Assembly: GCA_913061415.1 (NCBI GenBank)
Contig: CAJXUD010000005.1
Span: 1-64,000, forward strand
Source: an uncultured Oleispira sp.
Lineage (GTDB): Bacteria; Pseudomonadota; Gammaproteobacteria; Pseudomonadales; Oceanobacteraceae
DNA length: 64,000 bases
Direction: 5' to 3'
The notes under the pieces were generated by a model. That model was not told the origin of the DNA, did no database searches, and was given only the letters and a program-made list of their open reading frames with translations. The translations under genes and the position numbers were made by a program. Below are positions 7,615 to 17,204 of this stretch, piece by piece; within the stretch, counting starts at the first letter, position 1; the number at the start of each line of letters is the position of its first letter.

Positions 7615-10383
7615 TTGGTTGAAATGGAAACAATGCCCCCAAATTCAATAGCGATACGGATCATCACTTTTATTAGCTTTTGGCTAATACTATCAAGTGC
7701 GCATGCTAACTTAGGTTCTACAGTTGCTGCTGAAGATATCACAATCAATCTTGGCGCTACCGTTGAATGGATCGAGGATAGTTCGAATCAACTGACTTTA
7801 GAGCAGGTCCGTAAGCTTCCTCAGTCTTCCTTTACCCAAGGCAATCAATATACGTTTAATAAAGGCTATACGTCGTCTGGTTATTGGTTACGTTTTCGGC
7901 TGAACTTCCCGGCAGAGTTAGTTAATAGCGACTGGTTATTAGAAGTCCCTTTTTCCTTACTCGATTATCTTGCCCTATATTCTCCTGATGAAAATAATGA
8001 ATACTCCGTCATTTACACAGGTGATCGTAGCCCTTTCTCACAGCGAGACATAGACACAACTGATTTTGTTTTCAAGCTCAAGCCTAAGCAAGAAAGCAAC
8101 CTGTATTACCTACATGTAAAAACTCAAGATAGCTTGCAAGTTCCTTTGCATCTTTGGAATGTTGATCACTTTCCGAAACACATAGCCTTCAATAACGGCA
8201 TGCAAGGCATCTATTTTGGCATCATGCTTGTCATGATCATGTACAACTTATTCATTTACCTGTCGGTACGTGAGCGCAGTTACTTATATTATATTATTTA
8301 CATAAGCACTTTTACCTTGTTTCAGGCGAGTATTCAGGGTTTTAGTTTCGAATATCTTTGGCCTAATAGCACAACTTGGGCGAATACCAGCATTCCTTTT
8401 CTTGGCGTATTATCACTGTTTTTTGCATCGCTTTTTGCCCGTAGTATTTTACAGACTAACTCGCTTACGCCGAAGTTTGACAAAGGTCTTGTACTGATCG
8501 CTATCTCTCTCTTCCTTACCCTACCTTTAGTCATATTTGCTGACTATGACATAGGTATGGTTGCTGCTCTTTTCTGCACGTTCATATTCTTTAATTTTGT
8601 ATTTTTAATCGCTTGCTTAACCGCACTCACTGGTAACAGAACGGCAAAAGTATTTGTAATTGCCTGGGCGATTTTCTTAATATCTGGCAGCATAAGCATG
8701 CTGGGTGCGCTGAATGTTTTACCCATCGAGTACGCCAGTCAGGTAGCCTTACAAGTGGGTTCTGCTATTGAGGTAATTCTGCTATCCATTGCTCTCGCCG
8801 ACCGTATTAACTTGATTGAAAAAGAGAAAGTTGAGATAGAAGCCAAATCTCGAGAAATATTATTGCAAGCCAATATCCAACTGGAAAACAGTAACCGCCT
8901 GAAAGATGAGTTTATTGCCACCATTAGCCATGAAATTCGCACTCCGATGAATGGTGTTTTAGGTTCTGCTCAGTTGTTATTAGATACCGCCCCCACTGAA
9001 GATCAATCGCTTTATATTGATACGATTAATAAATCAGGCCAAACACTACTAGAAATCCTTAATAATATTCTTGATTACTCAAAAATCGAAGCCGATAAAC
9101 TTGAGTTAGAACCCATTGAATTTGATCTAGAAGACGTCGTCAACGAATGTGCAAATTTCTTCAGTGTACTCGCGAGTCAAAACAACATTAAGTTATTCGT
9201 CAGAATGCACCAGAATGCGCCTAAACGAATTATTTCTGACCCTGTACGGTTCAAACAGATCTTACTGAATCTCATAAGCAATGCCTTTAAATTCACAACT
9301 CGAGGACAAGTTGTGATCAATATCCAATTAGCTGAAGGCTCTAAAAACAAGCTTTATATAGAAGTCGAAGACAGCGGCTGCGGACTTACTTACGAACAAC
9401 AAAATATTCTCTTTCAACCCTTTGTCCAAGTTGACGCAAGTAGCTCCAGGGAAAAAGGTGGCACTGGCCTAGGGCTTGCCATTAGTAAAAAACTTACCCG
9501 TTTAATGAGCGGTGAAATTGGTGTTCATAGCTTGCCAGGAAAAGGGGCTACTTTCTGGTTTACTGCCACCATTAAAATTACCGAAAGAGAAAACGATAAT
9601 CGCTTGAATTCAGAACAAAACGTTTGCTTATTATTGTCTAGCCATTATCAAGAAACGCTTATAAAAGATCAGCTACAAGAATGGGAAGTTAAAACGGCAA
9701 GCCGCCACATGCTGAAGTACGATACTGAAATTAATGTCATCAGCGACACTGCTCATCTACCTGAGCTGATGGAGCTAGGCGTTCCTGCTCAAAACATTAT
9801 CATTATCTCTGATCACCCTCATAAAATTTGTGAAGCTGTTCATATTGTATCTTCTCCTATCACGTCTCAAAAATTGAGGCACGCATTACGGTCGTGTGAT
9901 AGCAGCACCCCTAAGTCCAGTCTATTAAATCAACAAAATAAGCCAGACATAATCGTACCCGACTTCTCACAACTTCGTGTACTGGCGGTAGACGATAATG
10001 CCGTTAACCGCATGATCATGAAAAAAATGCTAAATAAGTATAAAATTGAAGCAGATATTGTTGTTGGTGGACTGGATGCATTAACCCTCATGCGCGAACA
10101 AAACAAGCGCTATGATTTAGTATTAATGGATATTGAAATGCCGGTTAAAGACGGTTACCAAACAACTGATGACATCCGACAATACGAGAAAGAAAACAAT
10201 TTAGAGCCTTGTAAAATTGTTGCCGTCAGCGCTCATTCGATGAAAGAATCAAGAGGTAAAGCACTGATATCCGGGATGGACGACTTTTTGAGTAAACCTA
10301 TCGATCAAAATATTTTAATCGACATTCTAACCATTACCCAAGCTCAAGTGGCCGAATCTAATAGACAATCTCAACCACTTTAA
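7615..10383 (+). CDS. Hybrid sensor histidine kinase, 7TMR-DISM type
   Basis: A 922-residue inner-membrane signalling protein. In order: signal/anchor (to about residue 32), a periplasmic 7TMR-DISMED2-like domain (about 50-190), seven membrane segments (about 200-400) starting with the typical [17 protein letters not shown], a short coiled coil, HisKA with phospho-acceptor H439 in [11 protein letters not shown], HATPase with N box [11 protein letters not shown] and G boxes DSGCGL and GGTGLGL, a degenerate middle region, and a receiver domain with D839 in [13 protein letters not shown]. No HPt domain is present, so a separate one is needed. The first codon given is TTG; ATG at 7624 or 7633 is equally possible. 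The ligand is unknown. It starts 58 bases after the iron operon. Confidence 0.92.
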   Translation: MVEMETMPPNSIAIRIITFISFWLILSSAHANLGSTVAAEDITINLGATVEWIEDSSNQLTLEQVRKLPQSSFTQGNQYTFNKGYTSSGYWLRFRLNFPAELVNSDWLLEVPFSLLDYLALYSPDENNEYSVIYTGDRSPFSQRDIDTTDFVFKLKPKQESNLYYLHVKTQDSLQVPLHLWNVDHFPKHIAFNNGMQGIYFGIMLVMIMYNLFIYLSVRERSYLYYIIYISTFTLFQASIQGFSFEYLWPNSTTWANTSIPFLGVLSLFFASLFARSILQTNSLTPKFDKGLVLIAISLFLTLPLVIFADYDIGMVAALFCTFIFFNFVFLIACLTALTGNRTAKVFVIAWAIFLISGSISMLGALNVLPIEYASQVALQVGSAIEVILLSIALADRINLIEKEKVEIEAKSREILLQANIQLENSNRLKDEFIATISHEIRTPMNGVLGSAQLLLDTAPTEDQSLYIDTINKSGQTLLEILNNILDYSKIEADKLELEPIEFDLEDVVNECANFFSVLASQNNIKLFVRMHQNAPKRIISDPVRFKQILLNLISNAFKFTTRGQVVINIQLAEGSKNKLYIEVEDSGCGLTYEQQNILFQPFVQVDASSSREKGGTGLGLAISKKLTRLMSGEIGVHSLPGKGATFWFTATIKITERENDNRLNSEQNVCLLLSSHYQETLIKDQLQEWEVKTASRHMLKYDTEINVISDTAHLPELMELGVPAQNIIIISDHPHKICEAVHIVSSPITSQKLRHALRSCDSSTPKSSLLNQQNKPDIIVPDFSQLRVLAVDDNAVNRMIMKKMLNKYKIEADIVVGGLDALTLMREQNKRYDLVLMDIEMPVKDGYQTTDDIRQYEKENNLEPCKIVAVSAHSMKESRGKALISGMDDFLSKPIDQNILIDILTITQAQVAESNRQSQPL

Positions 10384-10454
10384 TGCTAACAAGTGGTCAA
10401 GATAATAACTAAAGCAAGCCATCCAAACATGGCCACCTAAGCAAAGAACTTTAC

Positions 10455-11273
10455 TTATGGGTGGCCTGATACAACCAAGCTCATCTGAGAAAGATCGACA
10501 TCGTTCAGACCAAACGATCCAATAGATGCATCTGCGATGGATACAGATCCGATTCCCATATCAAATTTGAGTCTCTGAGGCGTTATATGAAGCCCATCAT
10601 CATCGGCATGCATATCCATTTTAATAGCCGTCACAATATCACTTAAGGCAATCCCCTGAGGACCCCAATCTCTTTTCGATTCAAAATAACTAGACGATGC
10701 AATAAAGACGTTCTCTATTTTCATATTTAACGAGGATATATCGATATCTAAATCGGAGATGCCAATATCCGCTTCAGTGAGAATGTGCGACGTTGCTGCA
10801 TCTATTTTCATTCTAAACTTTGTCGTCACTCCACTAAGACTAATTGAATCCATGAGTGTTGCCGTTGTCTGCCTATCTGCACTGTGTAATTGGATACTAC
10901 CGGTTGTTATTCCAAAATCGATAATACCACCAACCGCAGGATCAACCCCACCGGCAATGACTAAATCGCCATCAGGCAAAACATCAATCGTTAATAATGA
11001 ACCATCCAACTTATTCCCAGAGTGCGTACCCGGGCCCCAGTCAATGCCAAAATACGTTTGCTTATTGGCACCACCAATCACAATATCATTGATGCCGACA
11101 ATACCTTCATCAGTATATTCAACACTACCAATCGTTGCGTAGAGGTCGGCATCTATCGTAATGCCAGATTGACCACTGATGTTTGATAACGCGACATCCC
11201 CTACGGGTTCGAAGCCAGAATGAGCTAAGGCGCTAGCGGTTAGAATACATAAACTCAGAATATTTTTTTGCAT
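10455..11273 (-). CDS. Secreted protein with ISGQSGITID motif (DUF6160/FilA-like)
   Basis: A 272-residue exported protein. A short signal peptide (about residues 1-18, ending near ALAHS) is followed by VALSNISGQSGITIDAD. That motif recurs at the N terminus of secreted filament-associated proteins of the DUF6160/FilA type in Oceanospirillales and Acinetobacter. The rest is rich in Gly, Asp, Ile and Ser with regular beta-strand-like patterns (DIGISDLDIDISSLNMKIE) and no cysteine in the mature part. It stands alone between a kinase gene and an AT-rich gap. A surface or fibre role is an inference from family resemblance only. Confidence 0.7.
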   Translation of the reverse strand: MQKNILSLCILTASALAHSGFEPVGDVALSNISGQSGITIDADLYATIGSVEYTDEGIVGINDIVIGGANKQTYFGIDWGPGTHSGNKLDGSLLTIDVLPDGDLVIAGGVDPAVGGIIDFGITTGSIQLHSADRQTTATLMDSISLSGVTTKFRMKIDAATSHILTEADIGISDLDIDISSLNMKIENVFIASSSYFESKRDWGPQGIALSDIVTAIKMDMHADDDGLHITPQRLKFDMGIGSVSIADASIGSFGLNDVDLSQMSLVVSGHP

Positions 11274-11535
11274 ATCAATTCCTGATGAAACTTATTTTTT
11301 CAGGAGTGTAAATAAGCAAAATCAACGTCGCAATGCATTAAAAGGATATTAAGGTATAAATGATATTTAACTATTAGAAAATATTTTCCAATAGTTAAAT
11401 AATGGTACGAGTGTTTTATCAGTAGGTGGGTTTTAGTCTTTAAATTATATAAAAGTTTAAAAAACATTAAAAATATTTTTATAATTTTAAAAAAATATAA
11501 ATCCTAAGTCAGCTTTTTATTTCTATTTGTGCGTA
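11274..11535. other. AT-rich intergenic region
   Basis: About 260 bases upstream of the secreted-protein gene and downstream of the DyP gene. Bases 11330-11510 are extremely AT-rich, with runs such as aaatattttccaatagttaaataat and long A/T tracts. No reading frame with coding character is seen. It probably carries the promoter of the 10455-11273 gene and could bind H-NS-like proteins, but no clear -35/-10 pair stands out. Confidence 0.5.
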
Positions 11536-12483
11536 CTACAGGTCTAACAAATCATTTAAATCATTTTGACTCGGCATAAACCAATAACACCCTGTTTTGG
11601 GGGTAGAAAACTGCATTAATTTATCACTAATACCGTCTTCGGTTAATCCTAGCATGCGGTCAAGTTGAACAGTAAAGCGCTGCATTTCGCACGCGAGTGC
11701 CAAAAAATACAAACCATGATCGGGTTTATTTTTTTCTTTCTGATCACTAGCAATATTTAATTGGCTTGCCATATAAGGATAACTGCGACGATAAATCGCC
11801 ATCCCTACACCATCAACTTCCGCATCCGTTCGACTAACGTGTGAATCTTCAGGCATGCTATCACCTTCCAGCTCAACGTCTTCTTCTTTAGTACGTCCAA
11901 CGACTTTTTCTTGCTCATGTATTGATAAGTGATTAAACGCGGCAAGATCATGCTGCCAGCGTTGAGACAATACGTAAGTACCTCCTGCACCTGGCTTACC
12001 TTCTGGAATAAAAACAACAGGAAAGCGCTCGTCATCTTCATCGTTGGCGGTGCCATCGACAAAACCAATGAGATCGCGAGATTGTTTATTCTTGATGCCT
12101 TCAAGATCTAACTGAATATCCGCAATCGGTTTCATCTTTTGATAAATTTCTATCACCGCATGAGGAATTAATTCAGCGTCAGGGCTATTCAACCAAACAA
12201 ATACATCTGCCTGAGTACCAGGCATTGATAACTTCCCTTCACCTAACGACTCGAAAGGCACCAGTTCTTCTGGACGCCAAGCAGGATTTAATCGATCCCA
12301 AAAAGAAGCACCAAACGCTAGATTTAAATTTAAGCCAGCAATATTCTGCGTATACTGAATCAGTTCTTTCAAAACTGTTTTTACCACACTTGCATCGACA
12401 GAAGGCTTAATGCAATATTCTAATAGACGAGCATGACGACTGGTTTCATCAAAAAGACCCGATTGTGCAGTTTCAATATTCAA
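11536..12483 (-). CDS. yfeX: Dyp-type heme peroxidase, YfeX-like
   Basis: A 315-residue dye-decolourising peroxidase. The GxxDG motif is present as LIGFVDGTAND with catalytic Asp143. The proximal heme ligand His215 is in EDSHVSRTD and the distal Arg232 in IYRRSYPY. These three numbers coincide with those of E. coli YfeX, and the length is also similar, so a YfeX-type cytoplasmic heme peroxidase is the best call. There is no Tat signal and no encapsulin gene beside it. It uses peroxide to oxidise porphyrins or other small substrates; the natural substrate is unsettled for the family. It lies 64 bases downstream of pdxB. Confidence 0.92.
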   Translation of the reverse strand: MNIETAQSGLFDETSRHARLLEYCIKPSVDASVVKTVLKELIQYTQNIAGLNLNLAFGASFWDRLNPAWRPEELVPFESLGEGKLSMPGTQADVFVWLNSPDAELIPHAVIEIYQKMKPIADIQLDLEGIKNKQSRDLIGFVDGTANDEDDERFPVVFIPEGKPGAGGTYVLSQRWQHDLAAFNHLSIHEQEKVVGRTKEEDVELEGDSMPEDSHVSRTDAEVDGVGMAIYRRSYPYMASQLNIASDQKEKNKPDHGLYFLALACEMQRFTVQLDRMLGLTEDGISDKLMQFSTPKTGCYWFMPSQNDLNDLLDL

Positions 12484-12547
12484 AACTTTTAACCTCTTTT
12501 CTTATTGGCTTATTTATCTTAATTTTCTTGCTGAACCAATGAATAAA

Positions 12548-13774
12548 TTAACGCTTACCCATGCGAACATCAAAACCTGCCGCTTCTAAAGCCTGTTGTA
12601 AATCCTGACGTTTACTCGGCACTTCAACTCGCATGGTTGGAATATCACGTCGTAAAGGATAATTTTTTCTTAATAAGTCAAATTGAGTTCGCATCGCTTG
12701 TGCTTCGCCATTAGTACGCAATAAAGTCGAGCGCATAATGCCATCATCAACACGCACTTCATAAACCGCTCTAATCGCCGTACGCAGCGCCTGACGAACG
12801 GGAACACTATCGCCAAACTTAATCTTTTTAATCGACGGTTCCGGTAAATACTGCGCTAACTTATTTCGAATAGGTAAGCCAAAAGTTTGGCAACATGCTT
12901 TATAAACTTGCTCGGTGCCCCTCATCTTTCCATCTAACGAATAACCCGCAATGTGAGGCGTTGCAAGCATGCATCGGTTCATCAACTGCAGGTCTAAATT
13001 CGGTTCACCTTCCCACACATCAATAATACTTTCGAAATCAGCGAACGTATCCATATGAGACTTTAACGCTGTATTATCAACAACCGAGCCTCGGCACGTA
13101 TTAATCAAACACGCATTGGGCTTCATTTGCTGTAAGCGCTGTGCATTAATCAAGTGATGCGTTGCATGCTCTCCGGCATCTTCAGACATAGTAATAGGAA
13201 TGTGCAAACTCACAACATCGGCTTTCAGTGCATCATCTAAAGTCGATAACTCGCCTACTTCAGCAGCGTTCTTGAAAGGATCAACAGCAATTACTGTGAC
13301 GCCCATCGCCTCTAAGCGACCGCGTAATCGCATGCCTACATTACCAACACCGATAATGCCAACCGATATATCTTGGAAAATTTGATCGCGCTTATCAATC
13401 AAGACACTCACCGCGCTTAAAACGTAATCAACCACCGCCTCAGCATTGCAGCCAGGCGCACTTGAAAAAGCGATTTTTTGCTGATTATTGGCTTTGCGCT
13501 GCTGATTTAACGATTCTAGATAAGCTAGATCAATGTGGTCTGTACCAATCGTACAGGTGCCGATAAATTTTACTGAGCTGTTAGCAATCAATGCCTCGTC
13601 TACTTTCGTTACCGAGCGCACTAATAAAATATCCGCATCCTTCACATCCTCACTCGTCATGGTACGACCCGCAACTTTACGAATCTCACCAAATTCACTA
13701 AAGAATTGTTCTAATAGGGGAATGTTCTCATCGGCAACGATTTGCACTAGGCGATCCTCAGCTATTGCTGTCAT
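12548..13774 (-). CDS. pdxB: Erythronate-4-phosphate dehydrogenase PdxB
   Basis: A 408-residue D-2-hydroxyacid dehydrogenase that oxidises 4-phosphoerythronate in pyridoxal phosphate synthesis. The start VQIVADENIPLLEQFFSEFG is specific to PdxB. NAD-binding GIIGVGNVGMRL, the catalytic Arg in NTCRGSVVDN and the active-site His in LATPHIAGYSLDGKMRG are present, and the C-terminal extension beyond about residue 290 is the PdxB dimerisation domain. The true start could be a few codons later than the ATG used. It is divergent from acnB, with 394 bases between them, and may share a transcript with the downstream yfeX-like gene. Confidence 0.95.
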   Translation of the reverse strand: MTAIAEDRLVQIVADENIPLLEQFFSEFGEIRKVAGRTMTSEDVKDADILLVRSVTKVDEALIANSSVKFIGTCTIGTDHIDLAYLESLNQQRKANNQQKIAFSSAPGCNAEAVVDYVLSAVSVLIDKRDQIFQDISVGIIGVGNVGMRLRGRLEAMGVTVIAVDPFKNAAEVGELSTLDDALKADVVSLHIPITMSEDAGEHATHHLINAQRLQQMKPNACLINTCRGSVVDNTALKSHMDTFADFESIIDVWEGEPNLDLQLMNRCMLATPHIAGYSLDGKMRGTEQVYKACCQTFGLPIRNKLAQYLPEPSIKKIKFGDSVPVRQALRTAIRAVYEVRVDDGIMRSTLLRTNGEAQAMRTQFDLLRKNYPLRRDIPTMRVEVPSKRQDLQQALEAAGFDVRMGKR

Positions 13775-13991
13775 AAATAGAGTTTATTATAGGTTCCCAT
13801 TCTCACTCAGCTTTCAGTCAGCGTCCAGAGGGAAAATGGATATGGTCAAAACATAGTCTATTCTGTAGGGTCAGAAGTTGGTTAGAGCAAAGAGATGGCA
13901 AAGAATGACTGCTTTTTACTCACATTCACCTAATGAATAGCGAATATAAGCTAAATAAGGCTAATTTATGGGCAATGTGGGCATGGCTTTC

Positions 13992-14020
13992 TTAACGCGC
14001 CAAGCCACATGTTTTATACT
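13992..14020 (+). promoter_or_regulatory. Probable acnB promoter
   Basis: TTAACG (13992-13997), a 17-base spacer and TATACT (14015-14020) give a good sigma70 promoter pointing at acnB. The start would be near 14027, leaving a leader of about 140 bases. The remaining part of the 13775-14168 gap holds no coding sequence that I can see. Confidence 0.55.
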
Positions 14021-14105
14021 AAGGCTGAATAATTTTACGGCTGTTCCGCTTAGCTGTGGCCAGCCACCTCTATCTTGATCGATTGGATGGAGTAGATGAT
14101 AAGGT

Positions 14106-14134
14106 AAAAAAACGGCCCTCAAGGCGGTTTTTTG
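14106..14134 (+). terminator. Terminator-like hairpin in the acnB leader
   Basis: Arms AAAAAACGGCC and GGCGGTTTTTT flank a short CTCAA loop (with one G-G mismatch) and end in a T run, the form of an intrinsic terminator. It lies between the predicted acnB promoter and its start codon, 34 bases before the ATG. It may end stray upstream transcription or attenuate acnB; the sequence alone does not decide. Confidence 0.55.
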
Positions 14135-14168
14135 AACGTCATTATTATAACTTGAGTGAGAGATTCCT

Positions 14169-16955
14169 ATGAGCTTGTATACAGAATACCTAGAAGAAAT
14201 TGAGGTTCGTAAAAACGAACTTGGTTTGAACCCAAAACCTATTGATACTGCTGATCTTTTATCAGAAATCATTGCTCAGATTAAAGATACTGGCAATGCC
14301 GCTCGTGAAGCGTCTTTAAACTTCTTTATCTACAATACGATTCCAGGTACTACAAGTGCTGCTGTCGTTAAAGCGGCGTTCTTGAAAGATATCGCGCTTG
14401 GTAAAGAGACTGTTGCTGAAATTACTCCTGAATTCGCACTTGAGCAGCTTTCTCACATGAAAGGCGGCCCTTCTGTTGAAGCGCTTCTAGACATCGCCCT
14501 TTCTGACGACGCACAAGCTAAAGCGGCTGGCGAAGTTCTTAAGTCTCAAGTATTCCTATATGAAGCTGATACTTCACGTATTGCTGATGCATACAAAGCT
14601 GGCAATGCCATTGCTAAAGAACTTCTAGAAAGCTACGCACAAGCTGAGTTCTTCACCAACCTTCCTGACATCCCAGCGAAAATCGACGTAGTGACTTACA
14701 TCGCTGCTGAAGGTGATATCTCTACTGACCTTCTTTCTCCTGGCAACCAGTCGCACTCACGTGCTGACCGCGAATTACACGGCCAGTGCATGATCACCCC
14801 TGAAGCTCAGCAAGAAATCGTTGCACTAGGTAAGAAGCACCCGAACGCTAAAGTGATGCTAATCGCTGAAAAAGGCACAATGGGTGTTGGTTCTTCTCGT
14901 ATGTCAGGTGTTAACAACGTTGCACTTTGGGCTGGCGAAAAGACGTCTCCTTACATTCCGTTCATCAACAACGCACCTGTTGTTGCGGGAACTAACGGTA
15001 TTGCTCCGATCTTCCTTACGACTGTTGGTGTTACTGGCGGTATCGGTCTTGACCTTAAAAACTGGGTTAAGAAAGTCGATGCTAACGGCAACACAGTTAA
15101 AGATGAAAACGGCGACCCAGTTCTAGAAGAAGCTTACTCTGTAGCGACTGGTACTGTTCTTACGATCGATACTAAAGCTAAGAAGCTTTACAACGGTGAC
15201 AAAGAGCTAGTAGACGTTTCTGATGCATTCTCTCCTCAGAAAGTTGAATTCATGAAAGCCGGCGGTTCTTACGCTCTGACTTTCGGTAAGAAGCTACAGA
15301 CGTTTGCTGCTGAAACACTAGGCATTCAAGCACCTGCTGTATTTGCTCCTTCTAAAGAAATTTCTGTTGAAGGCCAAGGCCTGACTGCTGTTGAAAAAAT
15401 CTTCAACCGCAACGCAGTAGGCGTAGCATCTTCTACTCCTCTACACACAGGTTCTGACGTTCGCGTTAAAGTGAACATCGTTGGTTCTCAAGATACGACA
15501 GGTCCTATGACTTGCCAAGAACTTGAATCAATGGCTGCTTCTACTATCTCTCCAAGTGTTGATGGTGCCTTCCAGTCTGGTTGTCACACAGCATCTGTAT
15601 GGGATAACAAAGCTAAGGCCAACACGCCTAAGCTTATGGCATTCATGAACGACTTCGGCGTAATCACTGCACGTGATCCGAAAGGCGTTTACCACTCAAT
15701 GACTGACGTAATCCACAAGGTATTGAACGATATCACTGTAGACGATCGTGCAATCATCATCGGTGGTGACTCTCACACTCGTATGTCTAAGGGCGTAGCA
15801 TTCGGCGCTGACTCGGGTACGGTTGCTATCGCATTGGCTACTGGCGAATGTGCTATGCCGATCCCTGAGTCTGTTAAAGTTACCTTTAAAGGCCAGATGA
15901 AAGACCACGTTGATTTCCGTGATGTTGTTCACTCTACTCAAGCGCAAATGCTGGCTAAGTTTGGCGAAAACGTTTTCCAAGGCCGTGTAATCGAAGTACA
16001 AATCGGTACTTTGCTTGCTGACCAAGCGTTCACATTCACCGACTGGACTGCAGAAATGAAAGCTAAGGCTTCTATCTGTATTTCTACTGACGAAACCTTG
16101 GTTCAGTCTTTAGAATTGGCTAAAGCTCGCATCCAGATCATGATCAACAAGGGCATGGAAAACGAAGCAGGCATGCTACAAGGTCTTATCGATCTTGCAG
16201 ACAAACGTATTGCGGGCATCCAGTCTGGTGAAGAGCCAGCACTTGCTCCTGATGACAATGCAAAATACTTCGCAGAAATCGTTGTTGATCTAGACCAGAT
16301 CGACGAGCCAATGATCGCTGACCCAGACGTTAACAACGAAGACGTTTCTAAGCGTTATACTCACGATGTTATCCGCCCTGCTTCTTTCTACGACGGCCGT
16401 AAGGTTGACCTAGGTTTTGTTGGTTCTTGTATGGTGCACAAAGGCGACATGCAAATCATCGCGGCGATGCTTCGTAACCTAGAGAAGAACGGTCCAATTA
16501 CGTTCAATGCACCGCTAGTAATCGCGCCACCTACGTACAACATCGTTGACGAACTAAAAGCAGAAGGCGATTGGGATATTCTTTCTAAGTATGCTGGCTT
16601 CACTTTTGATGATACCAATCCAAAAGAAGCAGCCCGTACTAAGTACGAAAACATCATGTACTTAGAACGCCCTGGTTGTAACCTATGTATGGGTAACCAA
16701 GAGAAAGCAGAAGCTGGTGATACGGTTCTTGCTACTTCTACTCGTCTTTTCCAAGGCCGTGTTGTAGAAGACTCTGCTGAGAAGAAAGGTGAATCTCTAC
16801 TAGGTTCAACTCCAATGGTTGTACTGGCTTCTATCCTAGGCCGTTTCCCAACGATTGCTGAGTACAAAGCAGCGGTTGAAGGTATTAACCTAACAAGCTT
16901 CGCGCCACCGTCTGAAGACCTAGCGCGTCCAGCGATTCCTCTTAAAGCTGTTTAA
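14169..16955 (+). CDS. acnB: Aconitate hydratase B, long form (aconitase / 2-methylisocitrate dehydratase)
   Basis: A 928-residue aconitase B, interconverting citrate and isocitrate in the TCA cycle; many AcnB proteins also act in the methylcitrate cycle. The 4Fe-4S ligands are C754 in VGSCMVHKG and C837/C840 in PGCNLCMGN. Substrate motifs such as GGDSHTRMSKG are intact. E. coli AcnB has about 865 residues; this one is some 60 longer, and its opening (ELGLNPKPIDTADLLSEI, then IPGTTSAAVVKAAFLK) resembles the long form I recall from Bacteroidetes rather than the E. coli type. The codon use is that of a highly expressed gene. Its 3' 430 bases recur at 20792-21191. The gene is intact and is presumably the working copy. 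Confidence 0.96.
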   Translation: MSLYTEYLEEIEVRKNELGLNPKPIDTADLLSEIIAQIKDTGNAAREASLNFFIYNTIPGTTSAAVVKAAFLKDIALGKETVAEITPEFALEQLSHMKGGPSVEALLDIALSDDAQAKAAGEVLKSQVFLYEADTSRIADAYKAGNAIAKELLESYAQAEFFTNLPDIPAKIDVVTYIAAEGDISTDLLSPGNQSHSRADRELHGQCMITPEAQQEIVALGKKHPNAKVMLIAEKGTMGVGSSRMSGVNNVALWAGEKTSPYIPFINNAPVVAGTNGIAPIFLTTVGVTGGIGLDLKNWVKKVDANGNTVKDENGDPVLEEAYSVATGTVLTIDTKAKKLYNGDKELVDVSDAFSPQKVEFMKAGGSYALTFGKKLQTFAAETLGIQAPAVFAPSKEISVEGQGLTAVEKIFNRNAVGVASSTPLHTGSDVRVKVNIVGSQDTTGPMTCQELESMAASTISPSVDGAFQSGCHTASVWDNKAKANTPKLMAFMNDFGVITARDPKGVYHSMTDVIHKVLNDITVDDRAIIIGGDSHTRMSKGVAFGADSGTVAIALATGECAMPIPESVKVTFKGQMKDHVDFRDVVHSTQAQMLAKFGENVFQGRVIEVQIGTLLADQAFTFTDWTAEMKAKASICISTDETLVQSLELAKARIQIMINKGMENEAGMLQGLIDLADKRIAGIQSGEEPALAPDDNAKYFAEIVVDLDQIDEPMIADPDVNNEDVSKRYTHDVIRPASFYDGRKVDLGFVGSCMVHKGDMQIIAAMLRNLEKNGPITFNAPLVIAPPTYNIVDELKAEGDWDILSKYAGFTFDDTNPKEAARTKYENIMYLERPGCNLCMGNQEKAEAGDTVLATSTRLFQGRVVEDSAEKKGESLLGSTPMVVLASILGRFPTIAEYKAAVEGINLTSFAPPSEDLARPAIPLKAV

Positions 16956-16978
16956 TCACAGTTTTAAGAGCATGCTGT

Positions 16979-17043
16979 AAGAAAGCATCACCTAGCCAGC
17001 ACTTCACTTGCATTAAGCTAAGTATGAGCTAGGCTCTTTCTAA
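16979..17043 (+). other. Stem-loop in acnB 3' region
   Basis: The arms AGAAAG...CCTAGC and GCTAGG...CTTTCT can pair to form a long interrupted hairpin starting 24 bases after the acnB stop. The arms are kept in copy 2 (21215-21279) although the loop differs. There is no T run, so it is more likely an mRNA-stabilising element or a processed 3' RNA than a terminator. Confidence 0.5.
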
Positions 17044-17204
17044 GAACAAAATGAGTGACTAGAATAAAAGATTAGAAAGACGCACAAAAGATGGATGACG
17101 ATGAGTGGATTTTTAGACCAGATAGCTTTTATAAAAAGGGCTTAACGTTTGAATGTAGCTCTCCGATTTGATCGGCTTCTACTGACTGAGATTGAAAATT
17201 TAGA

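Noticed and set aside
16388-16867. Long open frame on the minus strand inside acnB (and its twin at 20774-21103)
   Set aside because: It is a shadow of the highly biased acnB codons; it has no ribosome site and its protein resembles nothing.
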